This document shows, one piece after another, positions 36,973-49,880 of a stretch of 64,000 bases of DNA. This DNA is from Capitulum mitella. Lineage: Eukaryota; Arthropoda; Thecostraca; Pollicipedomorpha; Pollicipedidae. How positions within the stretch are numbered: position 1 is the stretch's first letter; each line of letters begins with the position of its first letter. The stretch spans positions 16,718,903 to 16,782,902 of the forward strand of contig CP099845.1 in assembly GCA_030062745.1 (NCBI GenBank), in the 5' to 3' direction. The translations under genes and the position numbers were made by a program. The notes below the pieces were generated by a model. The model was not told the DNA's origin. It did not search any database and saw nothing but the letters and a program-made list of their open reading frames with translations.

Positions 36973-38412
36973 GTCCCGGACGTCACGGACAGAGGACGTG
37001 GCGGCGGTGTTGGTCGGCCGGCCCGGTCGCTCAGGGCTGACCTGGCACCAACTCTGACCCCTCCATCACGACCTGGCCTTCGATCGGCACATATCGGCCC
37101 GCCATTGCATCAGTTGCCATATTCAATTGTATATCAATTCGGAAAGGCGGAGCCAATCTTCAAAGGCGCGATAAATCCACGTACACTAATGAAAAGCCGG
37201 ATCAAAGTTCAACACTGCAATATAACAATTATTGTCATGCAAACTGCGAAATTGTGGGACATTGCGGCCTCAAAGTAACTTGGCGCTGACAATGGCTGGC
37301 CGGCCGGGCGCGCTCTCTCCAACAAAGGCGGTGCGCCGGCAGTCGGCGCGAGCTCTGACGTGCCGCCGCCGACCGGGCGGCTCGGCCTGCTGCAGCCGGC
37401 TAGCCGGCCTCGCTGGGCCGTAGCTCTCCCCGACCTGCCCCGAACGTGGCCGCCATAATTGAGACTGATTTAAGCAGCACGAATGACCTCTTCGGCAGAG
37501 TTTATTAAGACAGCCGTTGGTTTGTGGTCGCTCGGGTGTCTTGTGATGGTCTGCGGCACTATGCCGCGGCCCAGGACTTCACGCGAGAGCAGCCGAGTTG
37601 CTCACGCATCATTTCCACGCGCTGCAGAACATAGTGCCTCACCAGCAAAGGTACGATTGTTGGATGGAAACGTCAGAACAGGTCTCTGGCATCGTCACCA
37701 GTTGGTATCTCAAACGCGCAATGTTGACGTGGTTGTTCAAAACTCTGGACACTGGTCTTAAAAAAAGCGCTCAAAGGATTTTAACCCCTTAAAAGCACAT
37801 GCTTGCATTTCACTGAATCCTATCACATGTCCAGTAAATCCCACTGTTGGAATGGTTACAAGCAATGATGCTGTCCATTGACTTACTGCACTGCCACCAT
37901 CCCAACTTAATGACGTCAGTGACTCCATGCCTAAGATAAAGCGGTCACATAAAGAGCAGCATACAATGCTCCTGGCTTAGAATGAACAAAATGGAAATCA
38001 ACCAATATCTTTAACTCATGCTAGCTTGGAACAAGTCGGAGTGTGTTCATCTATTTGAGTCATGTGGTCGGCAGTCGTGATTTATTAAGGTACGTCGATT
38101 TGCTCGGTCAATCAGGCCAGGAGATGACGGCTGTCATGCCCTGCGCCCTGTCATGCCCTGCGTCCATTGATAAGGACAACGAAGCCCGAGCAGTCAGCCA
38201 GCCTTGGCTCCACGCTCCCGTCCCGGAGTCAGACGCCAGCTCATTTCGGCTGTCGGGAGCAGAAGTTGGTCCAGGCCGTGGTGTCACACTAAATAAAGGT
38301 CCCTGCGTGCTGTCGGGCTCGACATCGGTTCGTCTCGCGCTCACACAGAGACCGGGCGGCAATAATCGAGCGGTCCTCATCAGTGCGAAAGCTGAGCTTT
38401 CTTCATCATTAC
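36973..38412. other. Non-coding; GC-rich at 37290-37440
   Basis: Unique sequence with one CpG-rich patch and a perfect CRE at 37911-37918. An imperfect first copy of the next array may start near 38384. No exon is recognised. Confidence 0.45.
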
Positions 38413-38662
38413 AGCGGGAGTCGAGCTATCCTCAACAGTGCAGCGGGAGTTGAGCTATCCTCAACAGTGCAGCGGGGGTTGAGCTATCTTCAACAGTGCA
38501 GCGGGAGTTGAGCTATCCTCAACGGTGCAGCGGGAGTCGAGCTATCCTCAACAGTGCAGCGGGAGTTGAGCTATCCTCAACGGTGCAGCGGGAGTTGAGC
38601 TATCCTCAGCAGTGCAGCGGGAGTCGAGCTATCCTCAACAGTGCAGCGGGAGTCGAGCAGCC
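38413..38662. repeat. 29-bp minisatellite, about 8.6 copies
   Basis: AGCGGGAGTTGAGCTATCCT repeats at 38413, 38442, 38471, 38500, 38529, 38558, 38587, 38616 and 38645, exactly 29 bp apart. Units with GTTGAG contain a perfect dyad GTTGAG-CTATC-CTCAAC. Other units carry GTCGAG, which breaks one pair. Confidence 0.97.
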
Positions 38663-40587
38663 CTGAGGAGCGCGTTGAGATAACGCAGCACGTCCATGTG
38701 GAGCACAGCATTGTTCCTGCGCGCGGAATGCAATGGTCTGACGCAGCATAATAGCGAGCACTGACCTATAGCATCTGCCTTGCATTAACAGCTCCCACAC
38801 TGTCCTTCCAATGCAAAGCCAAAGTGCAACATTGTCTTTTTCGGGAACTTAAGAAACAGAAGTTTTAAGAACTTTAATTTTTTTTTAAAACTTAAGAAAA
38901 CTGTTATTGTGATGATCTCCAGTAGACGTTTTGATATATCATCGATACTATTCCCTCGAGCAAGACAGGTTGCATTGGCGTGATAAAAAGAAACGTAGGG
39001 TCAATCTCAGGTGCAACGTGTTGGATGGGGAAAGCGAGCGAATTTTGAGGCATCTCTTTTCATTTGAGTAATGTTTAATTTAGACAAACCTGGGGATTCC
39101 CCTCCCCCCCTCATTTGGCGGGGACGTACTAAGAAGCACAAAGACCGCGACGCTTTGGTAGGTTTACCACTGTGCATTGGTTAACTGTTGTCTTCAGAGT
39201 CTAGGGGTTAAATCTGCATATGAACCAAGACATCGCTGAATGGTATTTCAGCGACGGCTTCACCGAGCAGCCGTCGGTGAAATCCTGTGGTTCCCTGCTA
39301 GTTGTGAACAGCCTCGAAAAGTATTTTGGTTCTTTGAATGTACTGCATATTTATTTTTCATCCAATATTTGCTGCCAAAGGCAGTATATGGGCAGCAAAC
39401 AGTTCTACAACACGACAGAGAGGTGTCCAGCCAGACTTTCCGGTCTCTGGTCAACTGTAGTGCTCCTCGGACTCCATTCCGATGCACACCGGATTCTTTG
39501 TTTAGTATCCACTCCGCTTGCCAATGACAGTGGTTAAAATACACGTATATATAACTATCTAATAAGCTGCAACGGAAAAATACTGCTCCTCTCAACCGTC
39601 GGCGTGGAACGGGCAAACCTGCAGTGCTAGGAACTCGCGGAAAGCTTGTGAGTGTCTTTGGGCGTGTGAGGAGACCACGGACTGAAAGGCAGTGTCTTCC
39701 GTCTTATTTCATGCCGCGACTTTTCTCGTTACGTTGTAATAATTTTATGTGTTGTACAGATGTGGTAAGTGAGGTCAACGGTTCACATCGCAGCAAGCCA
39801 CAGGGTCGTCACATTACTGGTCGGTAGCCTTTAAACGGCAGAATGCAAATATATTTCCAATACGAAGTTCCTGTTTATTTTGTACGAGATGTTTGAGAAA
39901 CACTGCAAAGAAAAATACTGCAAAGGAAATGATGACATTAAACAGATATTAACTTCAAGAGAACTGTTTGTGGAGGGAAAATAAATCAACCTTTCTTTTG
40001 GGTCATGACGTGAAAAAATCATCGCTCCTCACAAATAATTTGATTCGTTGGCTGCTATGAGTGTGCTGGACGCAAGATATTTATGAATGGACGTATACCC
40101 GTCAGGACCAGCGATAATTTCGTTCGCTTGCAAATTTTCCGAAGAATGGAAGTCACGTTCAAATTTGGCATATAGTGAGGAGTCATGAAGGCTATCAAAA
40201 ATGCATTACATGCGCAGTCATGCGACTAGCATGTCTTGGAACGCCAAGGTTTCTCGATTTTACCGGAAATGTGCTTTGCCAAGGAAAGCTATCATTGTAA
40301 ATCGTAGAAAGCCAGCGAAAAGTGCTGCCCACTGTGACAAAGTCCCCATGCATAAAATGACACCACCAATCAGGGAAGACAAGGAAAAGGATAAGTTGCA
40401 GTTATTTGAGGGAGATATTGTACCGTTAATGCCCGAGTACAACGCAGAAAGATGTACAACACAAAAGAGATAGTGTCATCGTTGAGTTGTAAGGTACTTT
40501 ATACACATGTCTGTTTGGATGTAAAATTGGCCGATTCTGGAAATAACGAGCTTCATCAAGGGGCAGATGCAAATTATTAGCGCATAG
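38663..40587. other. Non-coding, AT-rich unique sequence
   Basis: T/A-rich with A/T runs near 38875. POU octamers ATGCAAAT lie at 39843-39850 and 40567-40574. The open frames (up to 118 aa) show no domain. Confidence 0.5.
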
Positions 40588-40835
40588 GGACCCAACCGGG
40601 GACGGAGCTGCGGACCGAACGGTTCAGGGTCCAGTGTCAGTGGACCCGGCGGGGAACGGAGCGGCGGACTTAGCGGTTCAGGGTCCAGTGCCAGTGGACC
40701 CCGCAGTGCCGGGGCTGCGGACATAGCGGATCAGGGTCCATTGTCAGTGGACCCCGCAGTGGACGGGGCTGCGGACACAGCTGTTCAGGGTCCAGTGTCA
40801 GTGGACCCCACAATGGACAGAGCTGTGCGCAGAGT
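40588..40835. repeat. 54-bp minisatellite with hairpin in each unit
   Basis: CAGGGTCCA lies at 40625, 40679, 40732 and 40786 (steps 53-54 bp), with a partial earlier copy. Each complete unit contains GGGTCCA-7 nt-TGGACCC, a perfect 7-bp inverted repeat that stays paired although the loop varies. Confidence 0.95.
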
Positions 40836-41340
40836 GACACTGACCAAACAGCGGACGTTCAAGAGGCGGCAGACTCCATCAATACAGTCACTCAGTCCGG
40901 GACGGCTGCGGGTAATGGCTAACCATGGTCGAAGGGAGATGGCGGGACGGCCCACAGGCCCAGTATCCCCTGAAATGCGTTCGTGCTGTGCGTCAACCCA
41001 GCTACACCACCCTCATGGAACGACCAAATGTGAGAATGCCTGTAAAACTGGCCTCAGTTGTTACTCCGGCCTTAGAGAGCCACGCTGGGCACCTCTCACA
41101 GACCTTGACGGCCAACCGGGTCAGCACAGAGGAGGCCGCCCGAAACACCCGACAGGTCATGAATAATAGGGTAATAAAACTTAATTAATCATTGGTTACT
41201 TTACGATTCGCGAGTCGTTTAAGAGTGGCGGTAATGACTGATTTTGTGGCCGGCTGCCCGAGTCGGCGGACCGTAAACTGCCCCCCGTCTAGCCAGCACG
41301 GTGCCCCGAACTCAGCTGCGGGCTCACGGCCGCTCTGACG
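40836..41340. other. Non-coding spacer between two arrays
   Basis: Unique mixed sequence with TTAATTAA near 41182. No gene is recognised. Confidence 0.5.
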
Positions 41341-42260
41341 GCCCGACTCCAGACTACACCGACCCCAGACCGCCACCGGTCTAGCGCTCCAGACAACACC
41401 GACCCCAGACCACCGCCGGTCTAGCGCTCCAGACAACACCGACCCCAGACCGCCGCCGGCCTAGCGCTCCAGACAACACCGACCCCAGACCGCCGCCGGT
41501 CTAGCGCTCCAGACAACACCGACCCCAGACCACCGCCGGTCTAGCGCTCCAGACTACACCGACCCCAGACCACCGCCGGTCTAATGGTCCAGACAATACC
41601 GACCCCAGACCGCCGCCGGTCGAATGGTCCAGACAATACCGACCCCAGACCGCCGCCGGTCTAATGGTCCAGGCAATACCGACCCCAGACCACCGCCGGT
41701 CTAATGGTCCGGACAACACCGACCCCAGACCGCCGCCGGCCCAGCGCTCCAGACAACACCGACCCCAGACCACCGCCGGTCTAATGGTCCAGGCAATACC
41801 GACCCCAGACCACCACCGGTCTAATGGTCCGGACAACAACGACCCCAGACCGCCGCCGGTCTAGCGCTCCAGACAACACCGACCCCAGACCACCGCCGGT
41901 CTAATGGTCCAGACAATACCGACTCCAGACCGTCGCCGGTCTAGCGCTCCAGACAACACCGACCCCAGACCGCCGCCGGTCTAGCGCTCCAGACAACACC
42001 GACCCCAGACCACCGCCGGTCTAATGGTCCAGACAATACCGACTCCAGACCGTCGCCGGCCCAGCGCTCCAGACTACACCGACCCCAGACCACCGCCGGT
42101 CTAATGGTCCAGACAATACCGACTCCAGACCGTCGCCGGTCTAGCGCTCCAGACAACACCGACCCCAGACCACCGCCGGCCTAATGGTCCAGGCAACACC
42201 GACCCCAGACCGTCGCCGGTCTAACGATGCAGACAGCACCGGACCCCAGACCACCACCAA
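41341..42260. repeat. 40-bp minisatellite, about 23 copies, two unit types
   Basis: ACACCGACCCCAGACC recurs every 40 bp. Type A units begin CTAGCGCTCC and type B units CTAATGGTCC. A predominates to 41580, then B from 41581. From 41861 A and B largely alternate as 80-bp dimers, with B followed by GACTCCAGACCGTCGCC. That records expansion of a dimer. Minus-strand frames of 69-112 aa with Trp/Ser/Gly repeats are read-through. Confidence 0.98.
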
Positions 42261-45200
42261 TTTAACCGTACAACTCCAGACAGCACAGGGAATCCAGGGA
42301 TTGAGCCCTGCCCTGTCACAAGAGTGACAATGAACCCTGCCTTCTGACAAATGGGTGCTGTGTTTCCCTGCCGTGTAGCTGATACCCGAACAGCTCCTTA
42401 AAGCCAGGCTTGATTTCTGTCTGCTGACGGGCTTCCCTTCAAAAATGTCAAAGCCGAGTTTGATAAATGAATTAGTTGACTAAATTTTGACACATACTGT
42501 TCAGAACTGCCGTTTGAGAGCAAGACTGTTTTGTCTTTTCAGTAAGGCACAAACCGGCCTTGATGCCCAACGTTGTTTTGGAGCAAGAAGTAACTTATTA
42601 AGTCATGGCCGCGTTCAAAAACCTCCTTGCTTGTTTTATTCGGTGACTGGGGACACGCACGGCGTTTAACAGCAAGCCGCATTCGCCAGTTAACGTTCTC
42701 CACAGGCAGCAGAGCCATTGAGATGGTAAGACACTGCATCCCCCCCCCCTTCCCGTTGAATATTATAATTTAACTTTAACCCTATGGCGTGAACTGTAAG
42801 GGCATGCCTTAAAATGCTATGCGTCCCGCCCACTTTCAATCCGGACGTTCCGCCGCCCATGTCTCGAGCTCCAGAGCTGTGGAACTGTGTTTGGCCGTAC
42901 CTCATTCAACCGATTAACCGATTAACTCAGATATTAGTTTTCGAACGGGGTCCAGGTAAGATCCCGAACGGGGCACCAGTTACGTTCTCGAGCGCGGTCC
43001 AGGTGGCTGTCAGCGGTATCAGCGTCACGGCCAGTCGGCGGGCTCCCTGGTCACCGGCGCGTGTTTCAGCGGTGCGCTGGAAGACGTCGTTTGTTTCTGC
43101 GGTGGGTCTGGCCTATCTGGGTTGCGAGCCGGTAGGCTAGGCGGATCGAGGGCAGTAACAGTGGGACAGCGCCCGTGAAGGGAGCTCTCGATGTCAGCGT
43201 ATCTACATACACCGCCCGACTTCGATCAATCGGCGAACTGTAATGATGACGTCCACAAGCCCAGTCGCTCTTAAAAAATAACTTATCTGTGAGCTTGGAT
43301 ATGAATGCATATACCACTGAGCAGTAAAAAGCTACGCCAGTAACAGTGTGCACATTTGGGGTACGGTCTACGTTAAACGTTTCTTTGTTTCGTGATGCGG
43401 AAATAACTGTTACAGTGTAATTGTGTAATAAGCATGGTGTGCAATTCTTGATGTCACGTATTTGAATCATTAGCTCCTGGTTCGGCCGGGAGCAAACCTG
43501 TCCGGACTAATTACGACCTCCCTGCAAACGCCCTGCAAAACTGCCCAGCTAACAAAGTGCAATTTTAGGAAAGATGATATACAGTTGGAACTTACCCAGC
43601 CGCTGCCAAGTGGTAGTCCTGCGGCGTACCGTGTCCGTACCTGCCGACACACAGAGAGTGGAGCTGGTGATACCAGCAGCATAATGGTACACAGGAGGGT
43701 TAAAATACTGCCAAACTGGTCACAGCACTGCCCAGTCGCAGCTCGGCAGGGCCAAATAAGAGGGAGTTCACAGCGGAGGAGGATCAGAACGGAACAGGAA
43801 CACAGGGAGTCCCAGCAGGGCGTGCCCATGGCAGAGGAGAACCACAGCCGAACGGGTCACATCAGAACAGGGCCGCCTCACTCAGCACGCAGGCTACATC
43901 ACACAAACGGTCGGGTCGGGCCCAGTTGTCAGAGCGCAGACCTGAGCGGGGGCAGGCGTGACGGTCGCCGTTTGAATCAGCCGCAGAAGGAGCGCCGGCG
44001 ACCGCGTGTGGGCCCGTCACGGCCCACACGGCCCAACAGCCGTGGAAAATAAACGCGCCCGTTTGATAAACGGCGCCGCAGCCGTCCGCTGGAGAGCTGA
44101 TAGGCGGTCACGGCTCTCCAGAGCAGAACGTGGCGGCCAGAGGCTGCCGTCAAAACGCGCCATCGCCCGTGCAGTCGGCTGCACGCAGGCGGCCACTAGG
44201 GACATCGGCTGCATACAGCATCCGCAGGCTGGTAACGCTCCGTCCTACGCCGGCATCAGTCAGCAGCCCTCTGCATCTGCCCGGTGAAGAGCGCACCGAC
44301 TGCGGCATGCCGTCATCTTCAGATAAACTGCAGCGGAAAGAATTACGAGAAAGCTAAACTAAAGATAAGTTGCCTTCGTGCTTAGCCACAGCACACTTTA
44401 TAGGAGTTGAGATAATTCATTTATCAATATTCTGGTTTGAAAACATGCCTTGTGTGAGTGCCCTTATAAGTCGTCTTTGAGCCGGCAACAGTGATTACTG
44501 ATGACATTAATGGTCTCACTAATCCCGTGTATGCCAACGGGAGCGGGCCCTTTTATGGCAGAACGAATCACTATCACTGAAAACCGAGCCTGTTTTACGG
44601 CCAAACCGGCAATGAATTCTTCTATAATTGGATGCAGAAGTCCGCGGAGACATACAGCGGGTACCGTAACCAAAATATATCTCTCGCGTGATTCACCGAC
44701 GCCCCGAGCAGTGGCCGTTTGCATGGTTGCCACATCGTAAAATATGAAATATAAATAATGATTTTCTGCACTATATGTGCATTGCGCATGGTTTGCTGAA
44801 AATACTGGCCCTGTTACGAGGCGAGATCTCTCGGAGCCGCCGCGTTCATGGCTCGCCGGTCTAATTAAGTGGGATTTTATGCCGATTTTATGAAGACATA
44901 AGTTCGCCATTTTATTATCTTCTGTGCTTGGGTTACACAGCCGACTGGGCTTGTGCTCCGGGCTCGCAGTCGATGTTTCGTTAAGTATCCGTTTCTCGCT
45001 AATTGCCCCAGACCTCACTCGTTTAGTGCTCTAGTGATTTTCGCCATCATTCGGGCTGCCTGCAACTCGGCCAATCATTGGTTGCAGGCCGTTTTTTGAC
45101 GTCGGGAGCTGGTACTGCGGTCACGCGGCCCGGGCCGTAAACCGAGTGGCCTGCCTTGAATTTTGTGGTGGCAAACTCGTGGCGATGAAGCGGGACGCTC

Positions 45201-46233
45201 CGCAGTGGGGAGAACGGCAGATCATGGGACCGAGGTCTCCTGAGCAGAGCTCTTCGCCGAAGGTTGCCACTTGAGCTGGGGGACGAGGAGATCCAGATGT
45301 CTCTTCCGTAACCTGAACTATCCGCAGATGCTGACTTTTCTGCAAGTGTTAGGCAATTAAAGGAGTAAAAATGAGAAAACTCGCGTGATTTGAAATCATC
45401 TCCCTCCCAAAGTCTTACTCTTCCAACCCTCCCACTAATAAAAAGCTATGCAGACGACCCCACTCAGCCTGTCACGAAGTTCATGCCCTCGGCTTATGAC
45501 GTCCTCGGAAAATCAGGGGGCTTTTCCCCGCCTGGTCCGAAATTACCCTTCTGACTTTCCAGTCTTCATCTGGTCTTAGGCCCTCTCCTGAAGTAAGAAC
45601 TCTCGTATTGTACGTCCCATGTTCTTTTGTTGTGTTCCGCTGTATAACTAAAATATAGATCCTTAATGTAAAATGTAATGTATCCTTACATGTAATGTAA
45701 AAATCCTTATATGCAAAATATGGATCCTTAATTCTGTGCGATAAATCTTTGCTCACCTTCTGTGACCCCTGTGATCCGACTGTTGGTGAACTTTTCGGAA
45801 GGACCGACATACAATACAGTGTAGTAGAAGTGATCCGGTTTCCTGACGATCTCTCCGTCCAGCCGACGATGGTTGGAGGTGAGTTTCCGCCAGGCACGCC
45901 AGCGCCTGTCCGTCCACACTGCGTTTGGAGGCTGGCCACACTCGAGCGTTGGCGATCGCACGACATTCGCCTCACCGAGAAAGCAGGGACCACGTCCGTG
46001 TAGGCTGCAGCGTATTAAAGCCGCTCAGTGAATTCGGCCATTCGGGAGCAGCTGGGCCTCCTTCATGCTACAGTGGCCGCCCGTACACACGTGAGCCATG
46101 CAGCATGTCTTGCAGCCGCGGTATGCTCGTAAAGATAGGAATCAGTGGGGTTCTTCGTATCAGCGCGTGCCGCTGTACACAGGTCCTGATGAAGGCGGAC
46201 GCAGCCTGGGCCGACCCGTCCCGGGCAGAACTG
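42261..46233. other. Non-coding unique sequence
   Basis: Mixed to AT-rich, with a C run near 42740 and a GC-rich patch at 43960-44290. Frames up to 184 aa lack recognisable domains. No RNA gene or array is seen. Confidence 0.45.
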
Positions 46234-46243
46234 GTCACGTGAC
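46234..46243. promoter_or_regulatory. GTCACGTGAC palindrome (E-box/CLEAR-type)
   Basis: Perfect 10-bp palindrome matching the extended CACGTG site bound by USF/MITF/TFEB-type bHLH-zip proteins. The same ten bases recur at 55581. Confidence 0.35.
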
Positions 46244-46944
46244 AACCCTGGTCTGCAGCTTTGTTGCTCAGCTTCCCATGTCCGAATACAAACGTAACAT
46301 CATAGCACTGACCAGACGATGGAGGAATACAAATGCCAAATACATTACCGAATACCGAATACAGAAGATGGAGGGAACCCAAAACATCCTATCTGATCCT
46401 AATCATGACTTATGTACCAAGGAAATCTACCTGAATACGCCGTCAACTAAATGGAGCTACAAGAATGTTTACCAAATTGCATACCTCTGAGCACCCTGAG
46501 ATTAAACACTCAGTCCACGTGCAAATCCTGAGCTGATTTGAATGACATAATTACATCCCTCTGCAAACGTCGCCTTTTCTCGTGACAGACGACCGGCAGT
46601 CACGAGATGCCGGTCTGTAAGTGGTCCCACTAGGGTCCGCCCGGCGCCCGGCCGTCCAGCCCCGGCTCCGTCGCAGCTCTGACGCAGCGACCGCATCAAA
46701 GCCGTGCCGACAAATCCTGCCGGGAACCCCGGGTCGGTGTGACCGGCCGGCCGGCTGGGGACATAGCCAGGTCCCAGGGGCCGTTCCAGACCAGCGGGAG
46801 CTGGTCCTTTCTGTCACCGGCCTTCCTGTGGTTCAGAGAGCGCAGAGCTGACACGCTGCCTGGCGACCTGACCGCCGTGGCGTGTTTCAACTCGCTCTGT
46901 CACCTATCGGAAGGATGCGGGTGGAGCCGCACCACATGAAACCG

Positions 46945-47180
46945 GGACAACTCCTGTGTCTCAGGAGATCAAACTGCATTTCTCATGAGACCATAGGCGA
47001 ATCGCTGTTTCAAATGGCTCAGGAAACTAAAGACGAGCCGTGGTGTCTCAGGAAATCACCGAGTAACCGGTACTCTTCAGGAAGGAACAGAACAACGGCG
47101 TCAGGAGACCACGGCTGGACTGCAGCCGACGGTGTCTCAGGAGACACCACGGACGCGCCGCAGTTCCTCAGGAGGCCGCC
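46945..47180. repeat. Degenerate repeat with TCTCAGGAGA core
   Basis: CTCAGGAGA, CTCAGGAAA or TTCAGGAAG cores occur about every 23-63 bp (near 46961, 47021, 47049, 47077, 47101, 47137 and 47168). One copy is a perfect hairpin GGTGTCT-CAGG-AGACACC (47131-47148). Confidence 0.7.
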
Positions 47181-47576
47181 GCCGCGCCGGCCCTGTTCGC
47201 CGCCGCAGCGGCGCGGCTCTGGCTTTGTGTCGGGGCCGGCCTGAGGATGGTCCGGCGGCTGCAGCCGGGGAGGCGGACACGAGGAGGCGGGCGGCGCGCT
47301 GCCGTCCGGCCGCGCCTTGCGCCACCCCGGCCGCGCCGCGCCGCTTGTGTAACCGGCGGCGGTGGCGGCGGCGCGGCCGATGCTGGCCGATATACGCGGC
47401 GCGGCGGGCCGGGTCGAGCGCGTCCGGCGTCGGCGCCGATCGGGCGGCTATCGGCGGCCATCGCCGCCGGCCGGCCGGCCCGCAGATTTAGGCCGCTGTC
47501 GGCCGCCATTGATTTTTGAGGCTAGGCCGCGGAGAGGCACCCGGCGCCGACAGGCTGTGCGGGCCAGGTTCAGTCC

Positions 47577-47696
47577 CCGCCGTCTGACTCGACCTGGTGT
47601 CAGGGACGGACTGAATTTCAACTCTGAGCTGCATTGCCGCCGTTTAACCCGACCTGGTCTCAGGAGCGGGCTGAGCTCCAGCTCTGAGCTGCAGTG
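47577..47696. repeat. 60-bp tandem duplication
   Basis: Two adjacent copies from 47577 and 47637 share CCGCCGT, CGACCTGGT, CAGG and CTCTGAGCTGCA in register. They have diverged at roughly a quarter of positions by eye. Confidence 0.85.
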
Positions 47697-48825
47697 CTGC
47701 CCGCCCGACACAGCTATCTGGGGCCATCTCTGTGTTCGGCGCGTCATGTGTACGGCCACTCAGCATCATGCTGTCGTGTAGATACAAACAGATTCATACA
47801 CTTACGAGCATGATAAGTGGCTGCATGTGGGCACATACAGAACTGTGTATTTATTTACACGTACCTTTAAACTTGCTCCTTAGGGAATTTCCTAGCCGCA
47901 ACGATACTTGCGTGCCGTTGCGGTAAAAGTTATACACAGATCTACGTCTTTCGTAATGAGCGGTTTGGCGGCGACGTTGATTTCGCCTCAATGCCATAAT
48001 GCGGTAGGATTCTTCACATAAGCTCGCCTCTAAACGCAGTATTACTAAGACGACGTTTGGGAAGTAAGACTGTTGGCAGAACCATACGTTTCCTCGTTTT
48101 CTTTTCCACTTCCCCGACAGCCACGCCTGCTTTACCGAGGAAGGTAATGCCGTCTGAGACACAGAGACACAGAGGGCTGTTAACAGTCGCATGGCCGTAA
48201 CCTCCCGGGCCAATTTGTGCCTTTCGTAAAAATCAGTCGTCACCTACGTGCCAACAGGATGGGAGGCGGCCTCCGGTCTGCCGTCAGGGACCAGTCTGAG
48301 GCCGCCCCGGGACGCAGCGGCCCACGTCCGCGCATTGTTGCAGTCGCCCTGCCCCCCTTACCGATACCATCTCCCGGATTATGTATAGCACCGCGGCTTA
48401 CTGCATAAACAATAGGCCGTAATTTTGCGTGATAGGCGGTTACATCGTGTTGGCTGTAATTGTGCCAGTTAGGCCCACTCTTTACCCGGTCATGAATGTC
48501 TTTTGAGGAGCGTGACGCCAGGAAAGGATTGAAAGCAGTCGTTGACCGTCGCTGCCGTACGGCTCTCGCAGCTTCGACTGAAACAGCACGGCTGTATAAG
48601 CACAGCGAATTCCCCGCATGGAATGTGAGGAGGTAGTTGGAGCCTCCAGGACTGACAGCCATTTGAGACCAAATTATCGCAAATGTTTTGGCCGTCTTTT
48701 TGTTCTCTCTTCGTTTTAGTCTGTAAGAACCCTGGGGACCGCACAGATGATGTCAGCGGACAGCCTGACCACCTAGCCCGACCGACTCGTTACCGCATAA
48801 AATGACCTCAGCCTGGCCCGCCACC

Positions 48826-49880
48826 GTACAGAGCCGCCACTGAACACAGCCGCCAGGGCACCCAAACGTCACCGAGCACAGCCGCCACTGTACACAGCCA
48901 CCACTGAACACAGCCGTCACTGTACACAGACGCCACTGTACACAGCCGTCACTGTACACTGCCGCCAGGGCACCCAAACGTCACCGAGCACAGCCACTAC
49001 TGAACACAGCCGTCACTGTACACTGCCGCCAGGATACCCAACCGTCACCGAGCCCAGCCGCCACTGTACACAGCGACCACTGAACACTGCCGCCACTGAA
49101 TACAGCCGTCGCTATACTCAGCCGTCACAGTACCCAAGCGTCACTGAGCACAGCCGCCATTAAACACAGCCGTCACTGAACACAGCGGCCATTGAACATA
49201 GCCGTTACTGAACACCGCCGTCACTGAACACAGCCGCCGCTATACTCGTCTGTCACTGTACCCAACCATCACTGAACACGGCGTTCACAGTACACAGCCG
49301 CCACTTAACACAGCCGTCACTGTACACAGCCGTTATTGAATGCAGCCGCCACAGAACACAACCGTAACTTAACACAGCCGTCACACCGTGAACACCGTCA
49401 ATGTACACAGCCGTCACTGAACACTGCCGTCATTATACTCAGCTGCCACTGTACGCAACCGTCACTGTACACAGCTGTCACTGAATACAACCGTGTTCGC
49501 AGCTGCCAGTGAACACAGCCGTCATTGTTCACTGCCGTCACTGTACACAGCCGTCACTGCACACAGCCGCCACTGTACCCAACCGCCACTGAACGCAACC
49601 GTCGCTGAACACAGCCATCACTGAATACAGCCGTTACTCTACCTATCGGCCGCTGCACACGGCTATCAGTCTACACAGCCATCACTGTCCCCAATCGCCA
49701 CTGATCACGGCCGTCACTGTATCCAACCGTCACTGAACATAGCCGTCACTGAACACAACCGTCACTGTACCCAATCATCACTGTACACAGCCGTCACTGA
49801 CAAACAGCCGCTACTGTACACGGCCGCTACCGAACACAACCGTCACTGAACGCAGCCGTCACCAACTGTCACTGAACACA
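48826..49880. repeat. 16-bp minisatellite, about 1 kb, roughly 60 copies
   Basis: CAGCCGTCACTGAACA and variants (CCGCCACTGTACA, CCAAACGTCACC) repeat every 16 bp over more than a kilobase. This is the longest array by copy number after the 13-bp one. TGA in many units keeps plus frames short. Copies have drifted strongly, suggesting age. Confidence 0.95.

Larger units (their letters stand above)
46244..48825. other. Non-coding; CpG-rich at 46600-47620
   Basis: The GC-rich block includes GGCCGGCC at about 46742 and 47473, a decayed repeat (46945-47180) and a 60-bp duplication (47577-47696). Then mixed sequence with a smaller CpG patch at 48240-48400. No exon is supported. Confidence 0.45.

Noticed and set aside
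35982..37040. 352-aa open frame as a repeat protein gene
   Set aside because: Nearly all of it is the 33-bp array. The opposite strand is equally open (291 aa), the non-repeat part has no known domain, and copy-to-copy changes show no clear bias to silent sites.
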